From positions 1 through 64,000 of the forward strand of contig CAJZBQ010000023.1 in NCBI GenBank assembly GCA_914767885.1: DNA of 64,000 nucleotides, given 5' to 3'. The first letter of the stretch is position 1. The number at the start of each line of letters is the position of its first letter. The position numbers and the translations under genes are program-made. This document shows, in pieces, positions 1 to 13,294 of the stretch. The notes below the pieces were generated by a model. That model had not been told where the DNA came from. It worked only from the letters and a program-made list of their open reading frames with translations, and did no database searches. The DNA is from Blepharisma stoltei. Its lineage: Eukaryota > Ciliophora > Heterotrichea > Heterotrichida > Blepharismidae.

Positions 1-3000
1 CCCTAACACCCTAACACCCTAACACCCTAACACCCTAACACCCTAACACCCTAACACCCTAACACCCTAACACCCTAACACCCTAACCACCCCTAACACC
101 CTAACACCCTAACACCCTAACACCCTAACACCCTAACACCCTAACACCCTAACACCCTAACACCCTAACACCCTAACACCCTAACACCCTAACACCCTAA
201 CACCCTAACACCCTAACACCCTAACACCCTAACACCCTAACACCCTAACACCCTAACACCCTAACACCCTAACACCCTAACACCCTAACACCCTAACACC
301 CTAACACCCTAACACCCTAACACCCTAACACCCTAACACCCTAACACCCTAACACCCTAACACCCTAACACCCTAACACCCTAACACCCTAACACCCTAA
401 CACCCTAACACCCTAACACCCTAACACCCTAACACCCTAACACCCTAACACCCTAACACCCTAACACCCTAACACCCTAACACCCTAACACCCTAACACC
501 CTAACACCCTAACACCCTAACACCCTAACACCCTAACACCCTAACACCCTAACACCCTAACACCCTAACACCCTAACACCCTAACACCCTAACACCCTAA
601 CACCCTAACACCCTAACACCCTAACACCCTAACACCCTAACACCCTAACACCCTAACACCCTAACACCCTAACACCCTAACACCCTAACACCCTAACACC
701 CTAACACCCTAACACCCTAACACCCTAACACCCTAACACCCTAACACCCTAACACCCTAACACCCTAACACCCTAACACCCTAACACCCTAACACCCTAA
801 CACCCTAACACCCTAACACCCTAACACCCTAACACCCTAACACCCTAACACCCTAACACCCTAACACCCTAACACCCTAACACCCTAACACCCTAACACC
901 CTAACACCCTAACACCCTAACACCCTAACACCCTAACACCCTAACACCCTAACACCCTAACACCCTAACACCCTAACACCCTAACACCCTAACACCCTAA
1001 CACCCTAACACCCTAACACCCTAACACCCTAACACCCTAACACCCTAACACCCTAACACCCTAACACCCTAACACCCTAACACCCTAACACCCTAACACC
1101 CTAACACCCTAACACCCTAACACCCTAACACCCTAACACCCTAACACCCTAACACCCTAACACCCTAACACCCTAACACCCTAACACCCTAACACCCTAA
1201 CACCCTAACACCCTAACACCCTAACACCCTAACACCCTAACACCCTAACACCCTAACACCCTAACACCCTAACACCCTAACACCCTAACACCCTAACACC
1301 CTAACACCCTAACACCCTAACACCCTAACACCCTAACACCCTAACACCCTAACACCCTAACACCCTAACACCCTAACACCCTAACACCCTAACACCCTAA
1401 CACCCTAACACCCTAACACCCTAACACCCTAACACCCTAACACCCTAACACCCTAACACCCTAACACCCTAACACCCTAACACCCTAACACCCTAACACC
1501 CTAACACCCTAACACCCTAACACCCTCAACACCCTAACACCCTAACACCCTAACACCCTAACACCCTAACACCCTAACACCCTAACACCCTAACACCCTA
1601 ACACCCTAACACCCTAACACCCTAACACCCTAACACCCTAACACCCTAACACCCTAACACCCTAACACCCTAACACCCTAACACCCTAACACCCTAACAC
1701 CCTAACACCCTAACACCCTAACACCCTAACACCCTAACACCCTAACACCCTAACACCCTAACACCCTAACACCCTAACACCCTAACACCCTAACACCCTA
1801 ACACCCTAACACCCTAACACCCTAACACCCTAACACCCTAACACCCTAACACCCTAACACCCTAACACCCTAACACCCTAACACCCTAACACCCTAACAC
1901 CCTAACACCCTAACACCCTAACACCCTAACACCCTAACACCCTAACACCCTAACACCCTAACACCCTAACACCCTAACACCCTAACACCCTAACACCCTA
2001 ACACCCTAACACCCTAACACCCTAACACCCTAACACCCTAACACCCTAACACCCTAACACCCTAACACCCTAACACCCTAACACCCTAACACCCTAACAC
2101 CCTAACACCCTAACACCCTAACACCCTAACACCCTAACACCCTAACACCCTAACACCCTAACACCCTAACACCCTAACACCCTAACACCCTAACACCCTA
2201 ACACCCTAACACCCTAACACCCTAACACCCTAACACCCTAACACCCTAACACCCTAACACCCTAACACCCTAACACCCTAACACCCTAACACCCTAACAC
2301 CCTAACACCCTAACACCCTAACACCCTAACACCCTAACACCCTAACACCCTAACACCCTAACACCCTAACACCCTAACACCCTAACACCCTAACACCCTA
2401 ACACCCTAACACCCTAACACCCTAACACCCTAACACCCTAACACCCTAACACCCTAACACCCTAACACCCTAACACCCTAACACCCTAACACCCTAACAC
2501 CCTAACACCCTAACACCCTAACACCCTAACACCCTAACACCCTAACACCCTAACACCCTAACACCCTAACACCCTAACACCCTAACACCCTAACACCCTA
2601 ACACCCTAACACCCTAACACCCTAACACCCTAACACCCTAACACCCTAACACCCTAACACCCTAACACCCTAACACCCTAACACCCTAACACCCTAACAC
2701 CCTAACACCCTAACACCCTAACACCCTAACACCCTAACACCCTAACACCCTAACACCCTAACACCCTAACACCCTAACACCCTAACACCCTAACACCCTA
2801 ACACCCTAACACCCTAACACCCTAACACCCTAACACCCTAACACCCTAACACCCTAACACCCTAACACCCTAACACCCTAACACCCTAACACCCTAACAC
2901 CCTAACACCCTAACACCCTAACACCCTAACACCCTAACACCCTAACACCCTAACACCCTAACACCCTAACACCCTAACACCCTAACACCCTAACACCCTA

Positions 3001-3047
3001 ACACCCTAACACCCTAACACCCTAACACCCTAACACCCTAACCCTAA
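1..3047. repeat. Telomeric repeat tract (CCCTAACA)n
   Basis: About 380 tandem copies of CCCTAACA run from the first base to 3047; the G-rich strand TGTTAGGG points out of the window, so this is a left chromosome end. The tract is almost perfect. Visible irregular units are a 10-nt unit at 81-90, a 9-nt unit (extra C) near 1523-1531, and two 6-nt CCCTAA units at the inner edge (3036-3047). The octamer is the heterotrich type. A tract of 3 kb is long for a ciliate somatic chromosome, which fits a germline end (inference). Confidence 0.98.
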
Positions 3048-5156
3048 TTTTATGCTTATACCGCAAACAGATTTTTATTTCTTACTACTAAAACAAAACC
3101 ATCAGAAAAATTTATATTATTTGTCATAAATCCATTAATAATCAAAATTTTTTATATAAACCTTTTTATTTAAATAATTATTACGAGTGTTAAATGCGCG
3201 CCCGAGCTACAATAATTTAAATAAGTCCATTTTAATAAAAATCGATTGAAGCACATTCCGAATTTATTATATAAAGCTAAACATATAAAATTTAACTTTT
3301 AGTTCTTAATATCCACTATTGTTGTTTGCATCAATGATTTTCGAAGTAGAAATTTTTGTAGCAAACAATTGAATTGCTGATAGTAGCAGAAATACTTGAA
3401 GCATTGATCGTTGAAGATCTAATAGATGATGAGCTTATAGTTGAACCAGATATAGTTGAAGATTTGATAGACGAAGCATACAGCGATTTTTGAATCAATG
3501 ATGACTGAAGCAGACACTTTTAAAGCATGATAGCTAAGGAGATAATGCTTGAGGCTGAAATAGTTGAAATAATGATTGTTGAAAATTTGACAGATAAGTA
3601 GAAATAGTTGAAGCAGTAATTGTTGAAAATTTGACAGATGAAGTAGAAATATTTAAACAAGGACACTCGAATTAGAAATGCTTGGAGTAGAAATATTTGA
3701 AGCGGAGAGGGTTGAAGATGCGATACTTGAAGTAGAAATCTTCGAAGTAGAAATGGTGTCCTAAAAGCATATAGTCTGGATGAATTCCAAAATGATTTTC
3801 GAGTAAAAAATGCTTAAAATTTGGTGCTTCACCCTAAATATTTACTATTTTTTCTATGTCTCATCATAACAGATTTGTTTGCTTTAAAAGCAGCAACCCA
3901 TATATCCAGTTTATATTATCTTAATCACTTTCAAAAGTAATATTTTTATTCTCCGCATAATTCATGAATTATTAGCATTTCATTGGTCCATTTCTCTTTT
4001 TCGAATCTTAAATCTGCTTAGCATGAAATAGTTTCTGATAGATAGGCTGGGCCATAGGTATCTTGCTTATTACAAATTGCTAAAATTGCATGTTTATCTG
4101 ACAACCCTAAGCTTTAATTTTTTCAATGAGTTTTTCTCTTGGGTTTTTTTTATTCAGGTTTTATTGCTTGTCTGTATTAGATGTGCTATATCAAAATCCA
4201 CAAGCAAATGTTTGTGAGCTAGCTCAAGCAGATAAAATTTAACCCTAGAGTGAATTTTTTAAGACTAATCTTTTGTTAGAGTCCTTATTGTGCTATATAA
4301 CTTAAGTGATTATATATTGGCTTCTGAAATCCCAGTGGTCTTAAAAACTATTGTTGAAACACTCTCGATTGATAAAGATGGTATAATTTTTTCAAAAAAT
4401 GTAATATTTTATTTAATTAGTAATCAAAATGTTACTTAAAAACACTAAGCTTGAAGAATTTATTATTAAAACAGCAAAATTAAGCTATAGATATAAGAAA
4501 TTATTGTCTGTATTCCTTAGATTATTTCTAATCACAGATACCTCTAAGAATTCCCTTTTAAATAAGCTGTGCTTGCTTTAAGGTCTTTTTCATTTTATTA
4601 CTAGTAATTAGTCAAATTTTGATATAAAAAATGAATTGAATAATTTTTCAGAATTAAAATATAATCTGTTGAGCAAGAAGAAATATGTGCATCAAGATAT
4701 AATTTCTGTTTTGAATTATTTAATGTTTTCATTCTACGTTATATAAATTTATAGATGATTAGAGAATCCTATTTATTTCAAATTAAAGATTTAATTACCT
4801 GAATAAAGCCTTTTAGTTATTGGATTATGACTCTAAAAAATTCTTTGCCTAGTATTTTATTTAAAACTTCAGATTCTATTAAATTATGGTTTTTTCTTAA
4901 AAATCATAAAATTTAATATTATTAAAGATTATAAATGAAGCAAACGTCCTTATAAAATTAAAAAATAAAAATTCCTGAATTAAAAATCCTTTTCATATTT
5001 ATTTAATAAGGTTGAATTTAAGGTCTATTTAGCCAATTAGGCTGAGATTTATTATTATAAATACTCTTAACTTATTTACTATTTTTTTTTTAACACTAGT
5101 TTTCGATCAATGATTTTTAGCTATGATTTAATCGTTCATATAATATTAAATAAGCA
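3048..5156. other. Subtelomeric AT-rich spacer
   Basis: No convincing gene on either strand. The only structure I see is a degenerate repeat at about 3340-3760, listed separately. The rest is AT-rich sequence with stops in all frames, even with TGA read as Trp. Confidence 0.6.
3340..3760. repeat. Degenerate subtelomeric tandem repeat
   Basis: Imperfect units built around GAAGTAGAAAT, TTGAAGC and GTTGAAAATTTGACAG recur roughly every 20-60 bases (examples near 3390, 3560, 3600 and 3680). Read on the plus strand some units give short acidic peptides (Glu-Val-Glu-Ile), but stops break every frame, so I call it a repeat or a decayed low-complexity coding region. Confidence 0.5.
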
Positions 5157-8100
5157 ATGAACATAATAGAATTTTCTTTTATCATTGCAATTCTTGTGAG
5201 AAGTCAGATAGTTGTTGATATAGCCTGAAGCTCCTTCACAAATCCGAATTTCGCCTCAAATTTAACTGCTTTACTTCACCAAAATTTCCAAGATCAATTT
5301 GAATTTAACTTGGCTTATTTTGATACCTCTTCAACTCATCAACAGTTTCTGAACAGTCCAGATCTAATTTTTGATATTACCTTTAGTTCTTTTTTATCAC
5401 AAAGAATAAGAGAATACACTGCTGAAAATCCTACCATAATAGCAAGTATCAGCAAATCAATTGGCGCATATTCTGATTGAGAATTTTTTATTCACAATTC
5501 GTGGGAAAACCAAATTGAAGCTTTATCCAGTATCATTTCTTATTTGAACTGGACAACTTTTATAGTGATTTCTGATAAGATTTATAATGAAGATGATGAG
5601 TTGTTTTTTAATTGTTTTTCCAAAAAAGATTACCATTGATTTTATTTCGCAAATAGCAATGATAAAAATTCTTCGGACTTATTTATTGGAAAGGTAATTC
5701 AGGCGATCGGGATAAAAAACATTGTGATATTAAATTTTGGGGAAAGCACAAACTTGCTGCTAAAAAGCCTATCTCAGAAAAGTTTGCTCACTAAAGGAAC
5801 TGGAGTTATTGTAGGAAGTAAAGGCTCATGGGGTTTGTATGGAGATGGTATCATTGCTTATTCAGAATTAGGATTAGAAAGTGCTGATAGTTATTACAAA
5901 TATGAAGGATTAGCATTCATAAAATTTTTGAATTTAATACTCAGCTTTCCTTTAGCATCCAATTCTTTGGAGTTAATTGGGTTTTTAAACAAAAATACAG
6001 TTGATCATCATCCATTCCCAAATTTTACTCTATTAAATATAGTCCATGCTTGATTTTAGATCACATATACAAAATACAAAGCATGGCAATCTCTCCCAAT
6101 TAGTTTTTTCAAGTTTACGCAGGTAAATTACTTTAGAGTTGGCATTTCTGCCTTTGATCAGCCTGAGTTCTTAAAATAGCCTTTGGGCCTTTTGTAAGCC
6201 AGCAAACTTGCTTTACTCCTCGTAGACTGATTGCAACCAGTAGACCAATTTATTGGTGCACAAAAAGTTCAATGGCCTAAACTTATTGCTTAACATCCAG
6301 ACGATCTATAATATAGAAAGAGCTATATCGAAGATAGTGAAAGATCAATCAAAGGAAAAATTTATAACGGAAATTTAACGATATCAAAATCCCTGATCTA
6401 TCCAGGGAATTCTTCAATTATTCCTAACTCCCCTACCACAGACATAAATATATGAATCGCAGATGGAACAATAAATCCAGGAGGTGACTCTGATATATTG
6501 GCAACAACTCCAACAGCAGGAGCATTTTATGCTTTAAGCTATTGAAAAAGTATACATTCCTTGGATGGCTTTGAAGTCTCAGTAACTCATACAGACTGTG
6601 GGGCTACAGTATTTGATTTGACTTATGCATACTCCTGCTTTTCTAAATTACTAGCAACTCCTGGTGTTGGATATCTAACATCTCTCTATCCATATATAGC
6701 CATAGGTAACATTTTGGTATTAAGATCTTTGAATCTTTCAATACCCCACATTTCCCCTTATGCTCCTTCAACTCTTTCTCTTAATAACACCCTTTTCCCT
6801 GAGTTTATGACAATAATAAAAGACGAAGCTTTCAATACCCAGGTCATTTTAGATCTTGCAGTCATTTTTGGTTGGAAGCATTTTCTAGTCATTTATGATA
6901 AAAATAATTTAATGGCTTATAACTTTTTTCTATCAAAAGTCGAACAATATAACATGATCATTGCAAATGGCCCTGAACTGAGGCAAATGGATGCATACTA
7001 CACAAGAGACAAATATCCTCACTGAAAAGATTGATTTGCAAGTATAATAAGCTTGAAGGTCAGATTTTTAGTTGCATTTTTAACACCTCCTTACGGATTT
7101 CACGTAGCTGAAAGCTTCTATGATGCAGGGATTAGAAAAGGCGACATGATAATCTTATGCAACGCAAGAATGTCATATGCATTTGATTGAGAAACCGATT
7201 TGGTCCAGCGACGAAAAGTCACTGAGGTATTTTATGGTGCGATTGCTGTTGCCCAAGCTGAGTGAATTGGAGAATATGGACAAATGCTTGTAAGAGGCTA
7301 TTTAAAGGAGTATGTAAACCAATTAGAGTTTCGCTGCTTAGCATTTGATTCTGCAATGCTACTTCTAAATAGCATCTCATTTACTATAAAACAAGGTGAA
7401 AATGTGAAGGATTATGAAATATTGAACGCAAACATAAGAAAACAAAAATTTTTAGGCTGCTCTGGGACTGTGTCAATTGAGCCGGGAACTAATCAAAGAA
7501 GTTTGCCTACTTTCGGGATTTTCAGCTTAAGGTGAAATGATACTACTCAGAAGCTTTACGAAGAATCGGTGGGGTTGTATGATCTCAGCAGTGTACAATT
7601 AATTACTTTTTATAGCCAGATCTTATGATATGATAACACCACAAATCTGCCTTCAGATTTAATTATATATGAAAATGGCTGCCCATTTCCAGCTAAAATG
7701 ATTCATAGGTCTAAAGCCGGTGCCGGTATGCTATATGGAATATCGATTGGGCTGATAGTTATCACGATTATTGAATCCTTTTTTATATGAAATAAATTTT
7801 TAAAAAACATCAGAATACAGAAATTAAAAATATCTGCATATGTTCAGTTTGAAGATTACTTCATGATGGCAATTTTGGCTATAGATTTTTTCCAATTTAT
7901 TTCTCAAGGACCTGATATAAGTGGATTACATGAATGGCTGTCCTTACTCTGCACCTATACAATGACTAACTTTGATTCTACCGTTACAGGTGATATTTAT
8001 TGGGTTTATTTATATACTGCTATGGCTATTTCTTGCTTTTGAGTTTTTACAGCTTTTTTATTGCTTTATCAGCTTAATGAATTTTTTAGTGAAATGCTAA

Positions 8101-8915
8101 AACGCGTGAAAAATATTTCTTTACTTTTGCTTCCTATAATTGGAAATATAGTGTTTGTGCCAATGGTGTCAGTGCTCTTAAGCATTTTTCAATGTGATCA
8201 AGGAATTAGCTCAAAAATTACAGATTCTTTTATAAGATATGATTGCACTACATATTGCTGGGATAATAGGTATACTTTATGAGGAATTTTTGCAATTATT
8301 TCCTTGCTAGTTTATATTCCTTTAACTATTTATTTAAGATATTATTATGAAATTGTTAATGATCATATTAACATCAGAACGAATCCGATTTTTATTATAG
8401 AAAAAGCAATCTGCCAAATAATTATTATTTTTATGAGCCGAACAGTCAAAGAGTATAACGAATCTTTGCACGGACTTTGTTGTTGCATCCTTTTTATTAC
8501 AATGATTCTGCTGTGCTATAAGCAAGGCCCTTATAATTATCATAGAATGAATCTTTGAATTAGTATTTCTTATCTGGCTATTCTATGAAGTTTTATTTTG
8601 TCAAGTACTTATTGACTCACAGAAATTGATAATAAATTAATTTTTATAGCTTTACAATGTTTAGGCTGGCTTATCTTAATAGCTTCAGGTATTGCTATTC
8701 AATGCAAGTGATACCCAAACCTATTGAATACTGAGAAGGTTGTTGACATTGCGATTTTTTTTAAATTTGAAATAGGAAATAAAATTACAGCTGCTGAGCT
8801 CAATAGAATGAAAAAAGAGATAAGTAATTCAAACTACTCAACTAAAAGCAAAACATCAAATATAAATTGCACTCAAATTATTCCAACTATTAACGATAAT
8901 ATTATATCAGAATAA
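5157..8915 (+). CDS. Large multi-pass receptor-like membrane protein, array copy 1 (interrupted by one IES)
   Basis: One frame is open from ATG 5157 to TAA 8913-8915 if TGA is Trp and a 288-base TA-bounded insert (6038-6325) is removed; the protein is then about 1,156 aa. Residues 1-20 are a signal peptide. An N-terminal domain (to about 335) is followed by a second lobe whose FPEF...FGW..F.VIYD block (about 450-485) resembles receptor-family ligand-binding (ANF_receptor/periplasmic-binding) domains. From about residue 755 there are eight to nine hydrophobic segments, then a PYNY..MN motif and a short cytosolic tail (D-AIFF-F--G). A surface receptor or sensor role is inference; the segment count does not match a standard seven-helix receptor. 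It is the copy nearest the telomere and the head of a same-strand array. TAG 6057-6059 lies only inside the insert. Confidence 0.85.
6038..6325. other. Putative IES in receptor copy 1 (288 bp, TA-bounded)
   Basis: The insert lies between TA 6038-6039 and TA 6326-6327, inside an ATAT direct repeat. It holds the only in-frame stop (TAG 6057) of the gene. Removing it gives exactly ten residues between the conserved LLN and KIYNGNL blocks, the same spacing as in the four other copies that can be compared. The interior matches no paralogue and I recognise no gene in it. Confidence 0.75.
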
Positions 8916-9059
8916 TTATTATAATTAAATTTTTAGATATCTGTAAACTCTAAGCTAAATATCTAGCAATTAATTCAATGAATTTTATATATTTTATATA
9001 TTTTGAATATAATAATTTGTTTGAAGTCTATAGGTATCTTAAATTGAGCAATATCATGT

Positions 9060-9885
9060 TTTGAACTTTTCTTTTTTCTTTCCTTTCCTATAGTGCCTCT
9101 TTATTGGAGCTCATAAAATGATTGCCAAAGAAAAGCATTATATAATCGCTTCCATTTACAAAACACTTGGCACATTCTAACTGAGAATTGTTTCATACTC
9201 AATGGGTAGTCAGCTTGCCTCACTTATTATTTAAAATGAGAAAGATTAATTGTAATTTCTGATGACTTACTAAGATAGTGGATTTTGAAATTATTTTTCG
9301 AATAAGAATTATCAATGATTTTACTTCTCAAGCATCTATAAAGAAAGCTTGACTGATTAATTAATTGGAAAAATAGTTCAAGCCAAATGGAACGAGAAAT
9401 ATTGTTATAATAAATAAAGCAGAAAGTGCAGTGTTTATAAAATCACAATTTCCATACTATTGGGCAGGAGTATTATAGGAAGTAAGGCTCGTGGGAGCCA
9501 TGTGGAAATGGAGCTATTGGATATTCTAAATCTTGTCTTGAGTTTGCTGATGACTATTTTAATTACGAAAAATTAGCTATTTATGAAATTTTATTTATCA
9601 TTTACTTATTGACTCATTACTTTTGGTTATTCAGCATTGTGACTCATACTTAACGTTCTGGGTTTATCTTAATAGAGGCTGATATTACAATTCAATTCAA
9701 TGCCAAATAGCTTCCTAGTTTATTAGTTTTTGATAAAGCTGTAGATATAGCTAATTTTTTTAAATTTTTAATGGGAAGCCAAATGAGTAAGAAGGAGCTT
9801 ATAAAAGCTAAAAGAGAAAAATTCAAATGCTAGTAATGAGTCTTGCTCTTCTTATTCTGATGGAAATGGTATAAAAGAATAATTA
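9060..9885 (+). pseudogene. Decayed receptor copy with large internal deletion
   Basis: Broken frames at 9087-9590 match the N-terminal region of the receptor family (the S-SL-ELIK...IIASI block, the DL-IGKIVQA block, the LE-ADDY block). The match then jumps directly to the C-terminal membrane segment and tail (about 9595-9885, ending in the AVDIA-FFKF block and TAA). About 2.4 kb of middle is missing, and frameshifts and stops are frequent. An old relic. Confidence 0.75.
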
Positions 9886-10512
9886 TTAACACAAAACTTT
9901 AATAAATAATTAAATTCTTATTTATCAGCTCACTTATATAAAATTTGCATGCTTTATAGCATCGTAAATTTTGATAAGCTCACCCTTTAATAGTTTTAAA
10001 TATTCACAATAGCTATTTAATTAATAAAATTCAAATTTTAATTATAAATAAAATTAGATTTAAAGGATTATAAATTTATAAATTAAACAAAATTGCAATT
10101 TTTGCTACTTCTAACATTTTACTTTAAAATAAACTAGTAATCAAATGCTGCAATCGAGCCCTTTTTATTTCAAAAAAAAAAAAGAAATGCTCGTTTGGTA
10201 ATCCAAGCCCCTCTATTTCAATATGAAATTCAGTTCAAAATTAAGAGGAAGATTAAAAGTTTAGTAAAAGTATCATTAACATCTGAGATGTCAATTTAAA
10301 AATAAAGAATAAAGCATCAAAATAATTTTAAGGAAACTTTATTTAGACACTTATTGAGTTATAAATTATGTTTAGGAAAGAAGTTAAAAATTTAATACAA
10401 TTACTTTGAATATATTTATTTAATTTAAAACCATTTTTTGAAAAAATCAAGTTAAAATTTATCGAAAAATCAACTAAAAAATGGAATTGAATATTTTTAA
10501 GTAGCGTGTATA
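9886..10512. other. Intergenic spacer
   Basis: AT-rich sequence between receptor copies. It has an A-run near 10180, and I see no gene, RNA or element. Confidence 0.5.
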
Positions 10513-12516
10513 ATGTCAGTATTCAAGTTTTTACGGATCATACTCTGTATGGCCATCCTTGCCAAATCTCAGCTGATTGTTAATATTATTTATAGTTCTT
10601 TCACAAATCTAGAGCTTGCTTTGAAAATCTCTTCTTTGCTACTTCAAAACTTTCAAAGTCATATTGACTTTAATCTAACTTATATAGAAACCTCCGAAGA
10701 TCTAAAGCTGGCTACAGATGCTTCAAATATAGTTTTTGGCCTTATCTATAGTGCCTCTTTATCTGAGCTCATAAAAGAGCTTGCAGAAGAAAAATATTTT
10801 ATTATCGCTTCTATTGAAGAAACTTCGAGGACATACTCAGAGTGGCAATTTTTTATTCATAATTCTTTAAAGAATCAGATTGAAGCTTTGCTTTCAATTG
10901 TTTCCTTTTTAAATTGAGAAACATTTATTGTAGTTTCTGACCAAACTTATAGTGAAGATGATGGATTTTCAAATTATTTTTCTAATAAGAATTATCGGTT
11001 ATTTTATTTCTCAAACAGTAATGATCAAAGCTTGGCAGATTTATTTATTGGAAAAATAGTTCAAGCCACCGGGATAAGAAATATTGTAATTCTAAATAGA
11101 GGGGAAAGTGTAAAATTACTGCTAAAAAGCTTAGAAAAGCACAATTTTCTTAATATTGGGAGTGGAGCTATTATAGGAAATAAAGGGTTTTGGGGACTTT
11201 ATGGTAACGGAGTTGTTAGTTACTGCGAATCGGGACTAGAATTAGCGGATAGCTATTATAATTATGAAGGTTTAGCATTTGTGAAATTTTTAAAACAGAT
11301 TCTCAGTTATAGTTCAACATACAACTCTTTAACCCTCAAAGAGTTTCTGAATAAAAATACAGAGGATCATCACCCAGTGTCCAATTTTACTCTAATTAAT
11401 GCCAAAAATAATGAAAATTTTCTAGTAGGAAAGATTTTTAATGGAATCTTAACACTAATAAACCCTTTAGTATACCCAGGAAATTCTTCAAAAATTCCAA
11501 ACTCTCCTACTACAGATATTAATATATAAATCGCTGATGGAACAACAAATCCTTTTTTTTTCTCTGAAAATTCAGCATTAAAAATTGCTTATGCAGAGTT
11601 TTATGCTTTAGGATTGTGGGAAAATAAGCATGTATTGGACAACTTTGAAATAAAAGTAGTTGATACCGACTGTGGAGTGTCAGTTTATGATTATGATTAT
11701 GCATATTCCTGCTTTTCTCAGCTACTCAATACTCCTGGAGTGGGTTTTTTAACATCTCTATATCCCTTTATAGCAATTGGATATATATGCATTGAGGTCT
11801 TTAAATTTTTCAATACCTAGCATTTCACCATATGCCATATCAAGTCTATCGCAAAACAAATCATCTTTTCCTGAATTTATGACTGTAACGAAAGACGAAA
11901 GATTTAACACAGGCGTTATCTTAAATCTTGCAGCAGTTTTCGGCTGGAAACATTTTATTATCATCTACGATGAAGATAATTTAGGGACTTATAATTATTT
12001 TGTGGAAAAAATTGCAAAAAATAACATGAAAATTGCAAATAGTCCTGATCTTCGAACTATGGACATGTTCTACACTAGAAATGATTATCCCAAATGAAAA
12101 AGCTGATTTGCTAAAATAATTAGCTTAAAAGTGAGACTTTTTTTTATCATTTTAACCCCTCCCTTTTGATTTTATATAGTTGAAAGTTTTTACGACGCAG
12201 GATTAAGAAGGGGTGACGTTTTATTTTTATCTGATGCAAGGATGGCTTATTCTATTTTTGGGAAACTGATTTAGTTCAACGAAGAAAAATTATTGAGCTA
12301 CTGCATGGTACAGTTATAACTGCCCAAGGCGAATGGATTGATGAGTATGGACAAAAAATAAAAAATGGGTTTATTAAAGAATATGGAAATGAGACAGATT
12401 TCGATGCTTAGCATTTGATGATACAATGCTGCTTCTAAATGGAATAGAGTTTACTATAAAGCAAGGCCAAAACGTGAAGGATCACCAAGTAATGAATGAA
12501 AATCTTAGAAAACTTA
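10513..12516 (+). pseudogene. Receptor family copy 2, truncated pseudogene
   Basis: ATG 10513 opens a good signal peptide and N-terminal domain that align end to end with the other copies. At 11527-11529 a TAA stands where every other copy has the TGA (Trp) of the NIW motif. A frameshift follows near 11780 (GYIY-ALRS block), another near 12255, and a further break near 12400 in the FRCLAF block. Homology stops at about 12516 in the middle of the LRKQ block, exactly where the LINE fragment begins. Everything downstream (end of ectodomain, all membrane segments) is missing. Confidence 0.85.
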
Positions 12517-13294
12517 CTTAATTATTCAGCAGGCAATGCCTGCAGCAAGAACCTTATGGTTCTTTTTTAACTAACCATCTATCTATTTTAAGCTGCTGCG
12601 ATTTATCACTTCGGCCCAAGAGTCTATCTTCTCTCTCTTTCATTAACCCATGTCGCTTTGCTCTTGAGACCAACACCTCTTCATGGAAAACTTTGATTGC
12701 CTTGTCTATTTCATCTATGCTGTGCGTCTCTTCATTCTCGTAACGCCAGTTTAATAAGCTCCGTTCAAGCCGGTGACTATAGAGGATTATTTCAGCCAAC
12801 CTGATTTTTTCACATGGGTAGCTAATCTGCTCCAACCTTTTTTTCAGCTTATTTCTCTGCAGAGCATATTGTGGACAGATTTCAATTATGTGTTCTTCTG
12901 TTTCCTCTTCATAACACACTTCGCATTTTGCTGACTGTGCTAGGTGCCTAATCCATGCATTGTGATTACTAAAATTAAACCCAGCCCTTAGTCTGTGGAT
13001 TGATCCAATTGCAAGATGCCTGTCAGGGTTGTGTTTTATAAACGTCGGGGTATAGCTATATTCAGCTTCTTCTTTCAACCATCTTCATACCCTCGTCGTT
13101 TTCTTTGTCTCTAGTTCTAGCCTGTTTACAATTTCTCTCAAGTTGCATTCGCTCAGTTTACCTTCCAAAATTTGGTCTCACTGCTCCTTCTTAGTGTTTA
13201 ATATTCTCTCGTCTTCCAAGAATTCGTCTAAGTTAAGATCCCTTATGAAGCGTTGGCATTTTCGCTCTCAAGGAAGGATCTCTTTAATGTTAAT
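12517..13294 (-). mobile_element. LINE-type non-LTR retrotransposon 3' fragment
   Basis: A minus-strand frame is open from about 13290 to TAA at 12554 if TGA is Trp. Its last 170 residues carry a CxxC...H...C zinc cluster (CEVC...EEHIIEICP) followed by a basic helical region, typical of the C-terminus of non-LTR reverse transcriptases. The catalytic RT domain is absent, so the element is 5'-truncated, as LINEs often are. Its 3' end has a short hairpin (GCAGGCATTGCCTGC) and a TTAAGTAAG tail. It joins a truncated copy 2 to a 5'-truncated copy 3. Use of TGA as Trp shows it is adapted to this host code. Confidence 0.8.

Noticed and set aside
1-3047. CRISPR-like or satellite array
   Set aside because: Eight-base telomeric repeat at a chromosome end with no spacers.
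6039-6338. ATAGT direct repeat as the boundary of the copy 1 IES
   Set aside because: The deleted length (295) is not a multiple of three and would break the frame; the TA pair 6038/6326 fits frame and paralogue spacing.
5724-8915. Many short separate open frames in the receptor genes
   Set aside because: They are pieces of single genes broken at TGA codons; reading TGA as Trp joins them in one frame.
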